Source: JBAYZQ01 sp041672385
GTDB taxonomy: Bacteria > Spirochaetota > Spirochaetia > Sphaerochaetales > Sphaerochaetaceae
Assembly: GCA_041672385.1 (NCBI GenBank)
Contig: JBAYZQ010000121.1
Span: forward strand, 1-7,261
Direction of reading: 5' to 3'
Length of the DNA stretch: 7,261 bases
Shown here: positions 1-6,009 of the stretch, one piece after another
How the letters are laid out: every line of letters begins with the position of its first letter
How positions within the stretch are numbered: position 1 is the stretch's first letter
Program-made: the position numbers and the translations under genes
Notes under the pieces: generated by a model
The model's input: only the letters and a program-made list of their open reading frames with translations
Told to the model about the DNA's origin: nothing
Databases searched by the model: none

Positions 1-89
1 AAAGAGACAATAACATACCCTCCACCAAACGTGAAGGCACTTAATTCAAACATTGCTGAAAACAGTTTCAAATAGCGTTTAAAAGTCAT
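1..89 (-). CDS. Chromate transporter-like (CHR family) protein, N-terminal fragment cut by the window edge
   Basis: The reading frame opens with ATG at 89 and runs off the left edge after 29 codons, so only the N-terminus is visible. The residues include FELSAFTFGGGYVIVS, which matches the FK-x-x-x-FTFGGGYxxxP signature at the start of the first membrane segment in CHR-family (ChrA) transporters. A Shine-Dalgarno GAGG at 97-100 lies 7 nt before the ATG and supports this start. Members of the family move chromate, and a sulfate-related role has been proposed for some; many bacteria carry them as adjacent half-length genes. It lies 70 bp downstream of the sulfatase on the same strand, so it could be the last gene of the operon or be transcribed separately. 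The identification rests on one short motif and the fragment cannot be classified further. Confidence 0.7.
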   Translation of the reverse strand, partial: MTFKRYLKLFSAMFELSAFTFGGGYVIVS

Positions 90-126
90 TAAATATCCTC
101 AATATAGTCTTTATTTTTGTCGGTTT

Positions 127-155
127 ATCTTATCACTTTTTAATAAAAAAGCCAA
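127..155 (-). promoter_or_regulatory. Weak candidate sigma-70 promoter for the CHR-family gene
   Basis: On the minus strand, TTGGCT (150-155) and TAAGAT (127-132) are separated by 17 bp, each matching four of six consensus bases. The predicted start would lie about 30 bp upstream of the CHR gene ATG. In AT-rich DNA such matches occur by chance, so this is only a possibility. Confidence 0.22.
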
Positions 156-159
156 AGAC

Positions 160-1683
160 TTAATAATCTCTAGGTTTACTAGTTCCTCTACTTAATAACT
201 CGTCCAAAACATATTGACTATCGCCATCAAAGAAATTATCCCCTTGCTCTTTTACCCATTTATGAAGTTTATCATCCATTTCTTTGATTAATGCTTGGTA
301 TTTTTTTTCATATATTAAGTTTTTAGTTTCAAAAGGGTCTATTATAAGATCATATAATTCACTCATATCTTCCTTATTAACAGTATATTTATATCTTTGA
401 GTTACCATAGATTTAGCTAAATTTCTATGTAGATGTCCGTAAGTTTCAGACACAAAAAACTCTCTGCGGTTTTTGAAATTATGGGAGATTAAGTCTAGAA
501 GGCTTTTACCATCAGGTTCATAATCAAATTTTGATCCTATCGCATCAAGAATAGTAACAGGGATATCAAGATTACTGACAAGAGCATCGCTGACCAAACC
601 TTTCTTTATTACACCTGGATATCTGATTGCTAGAGGAACTCTCATTACTTCTTCAACCATATAACTTGCTTTATCAAATTTGCCACCTTGGCAAGCTAAA
701 GCATCTCCATGGTCAGTAGTCATAACAACCATTGTATCGTCCTCAAGTCCAAGTTCCTTTAGCTTATTAAGAACAATTCCCATTGCATCATCAATCATTG
801 TAATGTGGGAATAAGCTCTTGCTATCATCATCTGCCATTTCGACCAAGGAATTGGATTTGGAATAATTAGGTTCTGGTTTTCATCACTTATTCCTAAATT
901 ATGTTCTTTCTTGTAACATTCTGGTTTATCAGAAAGATCTGAATCAAAAGTCGGATACATTGGAATTTCTGAAGGATCATACAAATCAGCATATTCTTGG
1001 GTAACAAAATAAGGATCATGAGGGCCCCAGAAATCAAGTCTCATTGAAAACGGTTTATCACTATTTTCATTCTTGAGTTGTTCCAATTTTTTACAAACCA
1101 TATCAGCAAGGAAAAAAGCTTCATGGCTTTCTTTGGGGGCCAACATTATTCCAGAAGCTTGCTCATTTGACCATTCTTTATTTTGAATATATTTTTCACC
1201 CGGTTTTATATCAAGTCTCCAAGGATCCATCGTATTTTCAATCATAATTTCAGGTTGAGGTAAATTCTTTTCCTTTCTATATTCCAAATATTCTTTTGTA
1301 ATATAAGGATTGCCATAGGAAGGATAACAATAACCATCACAACCATGATCATGAGCAGTCCCAGGCCCTGCATGCCATTTTCCATAGTAATAATTTCGAT
1401 ATCCTTCATCTTTCAGAATATCAAGGTAAGTTCTTTGTGTATAAGGAACATTCACATCATTTAAAATTTCTCCATGATGATGTGAATATAGGCCTGAAAG
1501 TACACATCTTCTAGTTGGTCCACAGAGTGGATTTGAAGAATAGGCACGAGTAAACTCAACACCTTCTTTAACAAATTTTTCATAGTTATTTCTTATTATC
1601 TTAGGACCATATTCTACTCCATGTTGATGAAGTAATTGGTGATCACTCATCATAAAAAGAATATTTGGTTTATTTTTTTTCAT
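160..1683 (-). CDS. Cytoplasmic type I (formylglycine) sulfatase
   Basis: The protein hydrolyses a sulfate ester, releasing sulfate and an alcohol; the exact substrate cannot be read from the sequence. With the chosen start it has 507 residues, a normal length for the alkaline phosphatase-like sulfatase superfamily. The formylglycine core C-x-P-x-R is CGPTR with Cys54. Other expected active-site elements are D14 (in NILFMMSDHQ), GKWHAG (K102, H104), PHDP (H222), TDHGD (D324, H325) and GGKFDK (K335). H15 stands where many sulfatases have a second metal-binding Asp. The N-terminus is hydrophilic up to the first beta strand and there is no signal peptide, so it should be cytoplasmic. Three in-frame ATGs exist (1707, 1695, 1683). 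Only 1683 has a GGAG at ideal spacing, so it is preferred. The gene follows the upstream ATPase gene almost without a gap, suggesting co-transcription with an importer. No maturase gene is in the window. Confidence 0.93.
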   Translation of the reverse strand: MKKNKPNILFMMSDHQLLHQHGVEYGPKIIRNNYEKFVKEGVEFTRAYSSNPLCGPTRRCVLSGLYSHHHGEILNDVNVPYTQRTYLDILKDEGYRNYYYGKWHAGPGTAHDHGCDGYCYPSYGNPYITKEYLEYRKEKNLPQPEIMIENTMDPWRLDIKPGEKYIQNKEWSNEQASGIMLAPKESHEAFFLADMVCKKLEQLKNENSDKPFSMRLDFWGPHDPYFVTQEYADLYDPSEIPMYPTFDSDLSDKPECYKKEHNLGISDENQNLIIPNPIPWSKWQMMIARAYSHITMIDDAMGIVLNKLKELGLEDDTMVVMTTDHGDALACQGGKFDKASYMVEEVMRVPLAIRYPGVIKKGLVSDALVSNLDIPVTILDAIGSKFDYEPDGKSLLDLISHNFKNRREFFVSETYGHLHRNLAKSMVTQRYKYTVNKEDMSELYDLIIDPFETKNLIYEKKYQALIKEMDDKLHKWVKEQGDNFFDGDSQYVLDELLSRGTSKPRDY

Positions 1684-1689
1684 TTTATT

Positions 1690-1693
1690 CTCC
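1690..1693 (-). promoter_or_regulatory. Shine-Dalgarno site deciding the sulfatase start
   Basis: GGAG on the minus strand ends 6 nt before the ATG at 1683. The alternative ATG at 1707 overlaps the end of the ATPase gene and has no ribosome-binding sequence. The one at 1695 has only a GGTGG-like stretch. This favours the start at 1683, 14 nt after the ATPase stop codon. Confidence 0.6.
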
Positions 1694-1697
1694 ATTC

Positions 1698-2444
1698 TTA
1701 CCACCATTTAATCTGGTCGGTTACATATTTTCTAAGTTTGACAAATTCAGGTGAATTCACATCCCTTGGATGTGGAAGATTAACTTCAACTTCATCTTTA
1801 ATATGAGCAGGTTTATTTGTAAGTATTAAAACCCTTTCAGCTAAATAAACAGCTTCTTCAATATTATGAGTAATGAAAATCACGGTTGTCTTCATCTCTT
1901 TCCAAATTCGAATTACCTCATCTTCAAGATAGAATCTAGTATTAATATCCATTTGACCATAAGGCTCATCCATCAAAAGTAAATCTGGTTGCATTGCAAA
2001 AGATCTTCCAATTACAATTTTTTGTTCTGCACTTGTTGAGAGTTCACCAGGATAAGAATCTCGATATTTAGAAAGTCCCATAATTTCGATTACTTTATTT
2101 GTCTTTTCTTTTATTAGCTTTTCGTTCTTGATTTTTGATCTCAATCCATATTCAACATTCTGCTGAACCGTAAGCCAAGGAAAAGCTGAAGGATCTTGAA
2201 AAATGAACGATAAATTTTGTTTTTTTGGATTTGATTTTTCTCCATCAATTAAAACTTCTCCACTCGAAGGTTCAATAAGATTGGAAAGGACATTCAAAAA
2301 AGTAGATTTTCCACATCCAGTGGGTCCAACAACACAGAGAAATTCTCCGTCTTTTACATTGAAATTACAATTATCCAACACCAGAAGTTCCCCAAAGGAT
2401 TTACTTAAGTTATTGACTTGTACTTTTATTTTTCTTTTATCCAT
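1698..2444 (-). CDS. NitT/TauT-type ABC importer ATPase A (degenerate signature motif)
   Basis: This is one of two nucleotide-binding subunits predicted to power import (SsuB/TauB-like). The 248-residue protein has a canonical Walker A GPTGCGKST (40-48), Q-loop Gln83 (IFQDPSAFPW, with the PWLTV sequence usual in this family), Walker B LLLMDE (D159, E160) and an intact H-loop His193 (ITHNIEEA). The ABC signature is abnormal: LSTSAEQK (135-142) replaces LSGGxxQR, losing both glycines and the arginine. Its own Walker A/B and H-loop look competent, so it probably pairs with the normal signature of the neighbouring ATPase. The ATG at 2444 is preferred because GGGGA lies just upstream at suitable spacing. 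The ATG at 2459 overlaps the preceding stop codon in an ATGA arrangement but lacks a Shine-Dalgarno sequence. The stop codon is 14 nt before the preferred sulfatase start. Confidence 0.93.
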   Translation of the reverse strand: MDKRKIKVQVNNLSKSFGELLVLDNCNFNVKDGEFLCVVGPTGCGKSTFLNVLSNLIEPSSGEVLIDGEKSNPKKQNLSFIFQDPSAFPWLTVQQNVEYGLRSKIKNEKLIKEKTNKVIEIMGLSKYRDSYPGELSTSAEQKIVIGRSFAMQPDLLLMDEPYGQMDINTRFYLEDEVIRIWKEMKTTVIFITHNIEEAVYLAERVLILTNKPAHIKDEVEVNLPHPRDVNSPEFVKLRKYVTDQIKWW

Positions 2445-2455
2445 ATTTTTCCCCA

Positions 2456-3226
2456 TCATTCAATTACAAGATCAGTTCTGTCACTGATTTCTTTCCTAAT
2501 TTTAAGGAAATCTTCACTCGTATAGTCTCTTGGCCTTTTCATTTCTTTCAAGTCATAATTTTCTTTAACAGACATTGGTTGCTTACTAAAAAGAATAATT
2601 CTATCAGCAAGAAAAACCGCTTCTTCTATGTTGTTTGTAACAAAGATTACCGTTTTCTTATTTTCATTCCAAATTCTAAGAATCTCATCTTGCATTGAAT
2701 ATCTTGTTTGTGCATCAAGTTTTCCAAAAGGTTCATCTAATAAAAGAATATCGGGATTACCAGCATAAGCTCTTGCAATACCGACCCTTTGTTTCATTCC
2801 TCCAGAAAGTTGATGGGGATAATACTTCTCAAAACCCTTTAGACCTACAAGATCAATATATTTCTGACATTTCTCATATCTTTCTGTTTTTTTAACTCCA
2901 GCAAATTTTTGAGAAATAGCAATATTATCCCTTACTGTAAGCCAAGGTAATATTCCTAATTTTTGAAAAACAAATCCAATCTCAGAATTCAAACCTTTAG
3001 ATAATTTCCCATCAATGTATATTTCACCTGACGTTTGTTTTAAAAGACCTGAAATAATATTCAACAAAACGGTTTTTCCACATTCGCCTGGGCCTAGAAG
3101 AACAAGAAATTCATTTTCTTTAACCTTAAAACTAACATCTTCTATTGCCGTTTCATACCCATTGTTCTTATTTAAAAATATCTTACAGATATTCTTTATT
3201 TCTAATTTTTTATCTCTACTTTCCAT
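2456..3226 (-). CDS. NitT/TauT-type ABC importer ATPase B (H-loop His replaced by Asn)
   Basis: This is the second nucleotide-binding subunit, 256 residues from the ATG at 3226. Domains in order are the P-loop GPGECGKT (45-52, with Glu48 where Gly is usual), Q-loop Gln88 (FVFQKLGILPWLTV), a canonical signature LSGGMKQR (140-147), Walker B LLLDEP (D164, E165) and D-loop GKLD. The H-loop reads FVTNNIEEA, so Asn198 (codon 2633-2635, AAC) stands where the catalytic switch His is normally found. The frame is open upstream to 3403, but that stretch lies entirely inside the permease gene and does not resemble ABC sequence. MESRDKKLEIKNI begins the domain at the expected place. AAGGA lies 10 nt upstream of the ATG. 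The start overlaps the permease end by 25 nt, suggesting translational coupling. Confidence 0.93.
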   Translation of the reverse strand: MESRDKKLEIKNICKIFLNKNNGYETAIEDVSFKVKENEFLVLLGPGECGKTVLLNIISGLLKQTSGEIYIDGKLSKGLNSEIGFVFQKLGILPWLTVRDNIAISQKFAGVKKTERYEKCQKYIDLVGLKGFEKYYPHQLSGGMKQRVGIARAYAGNPDILLLDEPFGKLDAQTRYSMQDEILRIWNENKKTVIFVTNNIEEAVFLADRIILFSKQPMSVKENYDLKEMKRPRDYTSEDFLKIRKEISDRTDLVIE

Positions 3227-3981
3227 GGACAAAGTTTCCTTTCCAAAAATCTTAATAATGATGACAAAACTGAACCTATAAGCCCAATTAGTAACATGGC
3301 GAAAATTACAAGAGCCAAATCCGATACATTTGAACCTCGAATAATAAGAAACCCCAAACCTTGATAAGCGGAGATCATTTCGGCAGCCAGAACTACAATC
3401 CAACCAGTACCCATAGCCGTTGAAATTCCGGCCATAATCGCGGACAATGATGAAGGAAGAACAATATCAGTTATTATTTGAGAATTACTTGCTCCATATA
3501 TCTTTGCTACATCCACATTTAATTTAGGAATAAGACTTACCCCTGAATATGTATTTACAACTACCGGCATAAGACAACCAACAAAAACAAGGGCAATTTT
3601 GCTGGACTCTCCTATTCCAAACCAAAGTGTAAGAAGAGGAATCCAAGCTAACGCAGGTATTGGCCTTATTAATTCAAACAAAGGTTTGAAAACACGTCTA
3701 AATTTTTTATTCCAACCTACTAAAAGGCCAAAAGGAATTCCAAAAAAACAGGCAAGAAGCAATCCAAACAAAACACGTTTTGTACTAGCCCATACATGTC
3801 CCCAGATTGAAGTATGGCTGATTGGTTTTTCAATTAATTTAACAACTCTTAAATAAACTTCATATGGTGTAGGGATAATACTACTGGGTTTTCCAGCTAC
3901 CAAAAACCAGAATCCAATAAAGAGTCCAATTGAAATAAAAGGAAGCAGATTAACTATTATATTCTTAGTTTTCTTCGTCAT
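3202..3981 (-). CDS. NitT/TauT-type ABC importer permease 1
   Basis: An inner-membrane subunit of 259 residues, of the binding-protein-dependent transport (BPD_transp_1) type. Hydrophobic segments are visible at about 8-30, 70-90, 108-150, 180-203 and 222-243. The family hallmark RPIPALAWIPL followed by WFGIGE (106-125) is characteristic of SsuC/TauC-like permeases. The EAA-like coupling loop is around 157-176 (VDVAKIYGASNSQI...VLP), with the first Glu-Ala-Ala replaced by VAK. The start at 3981 is preferred: its ATGA overlaps the stop of the other permease, and a full GGAGG (3993-3997) lies 11 nt upstream. An in-frame ATG at 3999 has no ribosome-binding site. It differs clearly from permease 2, so the pair is expected to form a heterodimeric channel. 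Confidence 0.93.
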   Translation of the reverse strand: MTKKTKNIIVNLLPFISIGLFIGFWFLVAGKPSSIIPTPYEVYLRVVKLIEKPISHTSIWGHVWASTKRVLFGLLLACFFGIPFGLLVGWNKKFRRVFKPLFELIRPIPALAWIPLLTLWFGIGESSKIALVFVGCLMPVVVNTYSGVSLIPKLNVDVAKIYGASNSQIITDIVLPSSLSAIMAGISTAMGTGWIVVLAAEMISAYQGLGFLIIRGSNVSDLALVIFAMLLIGLIGSVLSSLLRFLERKLCPWKVEIKN

Positions 3982-4808
3982 TTTTGTACAAACCTCCATT
4001 TCAAAACTATTTTCTCAATTCTATCAATGATTGAAGTTAAAAAAAGTCCAATTATACCAATTACAAACATACCAGCAATAATAATATCAATTCTTCCAAA
4101 ATTTCTTCCCATGAAAATCATATAACCCAATCCCTCACTTGAAGCCAACATTTCCGCTGCAACAAGGGTTCCCCAACCATTTCCAAGAGCAATCTGCATC
4201 CCTGCAAAAGCTAAAGGCATCGCAGAAGGAACACCCACAGTTTTGAAAACTTTCCAGTTGGAATATCCACAGGTTTTCGCAAGGTCAATATATACTTGTT
4301 TTGTTCCTTTTATTCCGGTATATGAATTAATAACAATAGGTACAAAGGTCGTAAAAAATATAATAAACGACTTAGCTACAGTTCCAATCCCCAAAAGTAC
4401 AATTATAATTGGTATCCAAGCAATTGGAGGCAAAGGTCTGATTATCTCAAAAATAGGTCTCACAAATTTATCTACCGGTTTATACCAACCCATAAGAAGC
4501 CCAAGTGGTAATCCTATGACTAAAGCTAGAAAAAAGCCAACCATTGCAAGTTTAAAACTGGCCCAAATATTCTGAAACAAAGTATTACCATCTGGCCTTG
4601 GATCACTTACCTTCGAACCTATAGCACTTAAAACTTGAATTGGGGAAGCAATTCTTGAATTATCTACTATTTTTAAAGAATAAAGTAACTGCCATACTAA
4701 AAGAAAAATAGCAATACTTAAAGTTCCAATTATTATTGTTTTTTGAGTTGTTCTTTTTGCTTCCTGTCTTAAACGAGTTACTTCAACATCAATTTTATTT
4801 TTATCCAT
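3978..4808 (-). CDS. NitT/TauT-type ABC importer permease 2
   Basis: This second inner-membrane permease has 276 residues. The N-terminal 22 residues are charged (cytoplasmic tail), followed by hydrophobic segments at about 23-46, 83-108, 127-162, 198-220 and 240-262. It has the family sequence RPLPPIAWIPI (124-134) with LLGIGT and an EAA-like loop around 174-197 (IDLAKTCGYSNWKVF...VPSA). The region near the end of the domain (AAEMLASSEGLGYMI) aligns with AAEMISAYQGLGFLI of permease 1, showing they are paralogues. The start is supported by GAGG 6 nt upstream. It is separated from the binding-protein gene by a 66-nt gap that holds a strong hairpin, and it overlaps permease 1 by four nucleotides. 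Confidence 0.94.
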   Translation of the reverse strand: MDKNKIDVEVTRLRQEAKRTTQKTIIIGTLSIAIFLLVWQLLYSLKIVDNSRIASPIQVLSAIGSKVSDPRPDGNTLFQNIWASFKLAMVGFFLALVIGLPLGLLMGWYKPVDKFVRPIFEIIRPLPPIAWIPIIIVLLGIGTVAKSFIIFFTTFVPIVINSYTGIKGTKQVYIDLAKTCGYSNWKVFKTVGVPSAMPLAFAGMQIALGNGWGTLVAAEMLASSEGLGYMIFMGRNFGRIDIIIAGMFVIGIIGLFLTSIIDRIEKIVLKWRFVQK

Positions 4809-4827
4809 TGTTTTCCTCAGTAAACAA

Positions 4828-4869
4828 AAAACAACTTCTGTGCTTATAATTCAGTACAGAAGTTGTTTT
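4828..4869 (-). terminator. Intercistronic hairpin with U-run between binding-protein and permease genes (attenuator or mRNA stabiliser)
   Basis: A perfect 14-bp inverted repeat (4828-4841 and 4856-4869) encloses a 14-nt loop. Read in the direction of transcription, the stem ends in a run of six U residues, so it has the form of an intrinsic terminator, although the outer A-U pairs share the U-run. It begins 5 nt after the binding-protein stop codon and ends shortly before the permease Shine-Dalgarno. Such elements after binding-protein genes commonly let only part of the transcripts continue, or protect the upstream message, giving excess binding protein over membrane subunits. Confidence 0.8.
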
Positions 4870-4874
4870 AGTAA

Positions 4875-5951
4875 TTAAACTAGGTTCTGCATGAAAGAAC
4901 TGTCGTAATTCTCATCAAGCATCAGAGCAGCTTTATCTGCTTCAGAATAATTACCCATTGTTATGTAAAAATCCATTAATTGAGACAAAGAACTCTGCCA
5001 TTTTGTTCCATTTCCATCTTCAGCTGGTCCAAACATATCAAGTTGGCCTTGTACATCTGGAATTTCTACTACTTGTGCATTTACAAATTCAAGAGCTTTG
5101 TTATAAACTGTTGAAACACCATTTTCTTCACAGAAATCCACCATCATTTGTCCAGCTTCTTCTGGATTATCTTTAATCCATTGAACAGCTCTCATATAAG
5201 CATTAGTCCAAGCTTGAACAACTTCTGGTCTTTCATTAATAATCTTTTCGCTAGCCATCATTACTGAAGGCATAAAAATTCCCTGGGAAACACCTGTTGT
5301 TACAGGAATATATCCATCAGCTTTTGCATTAAAATAGAAGGAAGCATTTGCTTGGCAAAGATCTCCATTATTAGATTTAAAAGCAGTATAAGCAGGAGAG
5401 GAATCCATGTTTACTTTCTTAACATCCATTTCAGTCAAACCCATTTTATTTAGAGTGGAATTTAAAAGAACATCAGTAATAGTTCCCTGAGTCATGAGAA
5501 TGTCCTGGCCTTTCCAAAGATCAGCATTTCCATAGGCACCAATTTCTTCGTTATATCCAGATTTAACAAGTTCGCTATCAGGACGTCCCCAAAGACCCAT
5601 TACCATTCCATCATCAATGGAAACACCGGTAATTACAAGATCTTTTTTTGCAGCACCAAGAATTATTCCTCCAAATCCAGTGGTACAAATATCCCAAGCA
5701 CCTGTGGAATAAGCTTCCATCTGTGGTGGAGCTCCAATATATACGAGGGTTTTTACAGAAAGCCCTTCATCTTCATAATAACCATTCACATCAGCAACAT
5801 ATGAAGGAAGACCGTGTCCTGAAGGATGGATACTTATTGTTACTTTCTGTAAACCATCTTCAGTTACATTTGATTCTTCTGCCTCACCGATGGCAAAAGC
5901 AAACATTCCAATTAAACAAATCATTAATGCAATCAATAATTTCTTTTTCAT
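4875..5951 (-). CDS. Periplasmic substrate-binding protein of a NitT/TauT (SsuA/NMT1-like) ABC importer
   Basis: This 358-residue protein would capture the substrate outside the inner membrane and deliver it to the two permeases. Residues 1-20 form a signal peptide (KKK, hydrophobic core, AFA before a likely cleavage at 20/21). There is no cysteine in a lipobox, so it should be a free periplasmic protein, implying a diderm host. The mature part starts with strand VTISIHPSGHG (37-47). The early NGYYEDEGLSV (56-66) is the classic A-x-x-x-GYFxxEGLxV motif of SsuA/TauA/NMT1-like proteins. GAPPQMEAYSTGAWDI (73-88) and TGFGG (91-95) correspond to ligand-site loops. RPEVVQAWTNAYMRAVQWIKDN (241-262) is the usual C-terminal-lobe helix. 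GGAG lies 6 nt before the ATG. The ligand cannot be named; the linked sulfatase suggests a small organosulfate. An operator for the LacI-type repressor lies directly upstream. Confidence 0.93.
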   Translation of the reverse strand: MKKKLLIALMICLIGMFAFAIGEAEESNVTEDGLQKVTISIHPSGHGLPSYVADVNGYYEDEGLSVKTLVYIGAPPQMEAYSTGAWDICTTGFGGIILGAAKKDLVITGVSIDDGMVMGLWGRPDSELVKSGYNEEIGAYGNADLWKGQDILMTQGTITDVLLNSTLNKMGLTEMDVKKVNMDSSPAYTAFKSNNGDLCQANASFYFNAKADGYIPVTTGVSQGIFMPSVMMASEKIINERPEVVQAWTNAYMRAVQWIKDNPEEAGQMMVDFCEENGVSTVYNKALEFVNAQVVEIPDVQGQLDMFGPAEDGNGTKWQSSLSQLMDFYITMGNYSEADKAALMLDENYDSSFMQNLV

Positions 5952-5974
5952 TTATTTCTCCTATTTATTCAATT

Positions 5975-5986
5975 TGAAGCGTTTCA
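5975..5986. promoter_or_regulatory. LacI-family operator in front of the transport operon
   Basis: TGAAGCGTTTCA is a near-perfect palindrome with a central CG, the form typical of LacI/GalR operators. It is identical over all 12 bp to the three copies upstream of the repressor gene. It lies 23 bp upstream of the binding-protein start and one base downstream of a -10-like box, so a bound repressor would cover the transcription start. Confidence 0.85.
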
Positions 5987-5987
5987 T

Positions 5988-5993
5988 TTTATA
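5988..5993 (-). promoter_or_regulatory. Candidate -10 box of the transport operon promoter
   Basis: TATAAA on the minus strand is immediately upstream of the operator. At 16-18 bp spacing there is no recognisable -35 (only AAATTA-like sequence). The promoter may be intrinsically weak, need an activator, or be helped by read-through from the repressor gene, after which I see no terminator. Confidence 0.45.
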
Positions 5994-6009
5994 CTTCAAA
6001 AAAACCAAA

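Noticed and set aside
149..161. Possible terminator after the sulfatase (AAGTC TTT GGCTT then T-run)
   Set aside because: The stem is only five pairs including a G-U with a three-base loop. It is too weak to call, although the T-run is suggestive.
2203..2487. Plus-strand open frames opposite the ABC genes and elsewhere
   Set aside because: They lie antisense to well-supported minus-strand genes, have no recognisable domains, and their composition reflects the opposite strand; they are shadows.
2459..3403. Extended form of ATPase B starting at 3403 (315 residues)
   Set aside because: The extra 59 residues lie entirely within the permease 1 coding region, have no ABC-domain similarity, and the ABC domain begins properly at the ATG at 3226.
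5910..5920. Binding protein as a lipoprotein via Cys12
   Set aside because: The residues before the Cys (LMI) do not form a lipobox, and the Cys lies in the middle of the hydrophobic core; AFA cleavage further on fits an ordinary signal peptide.
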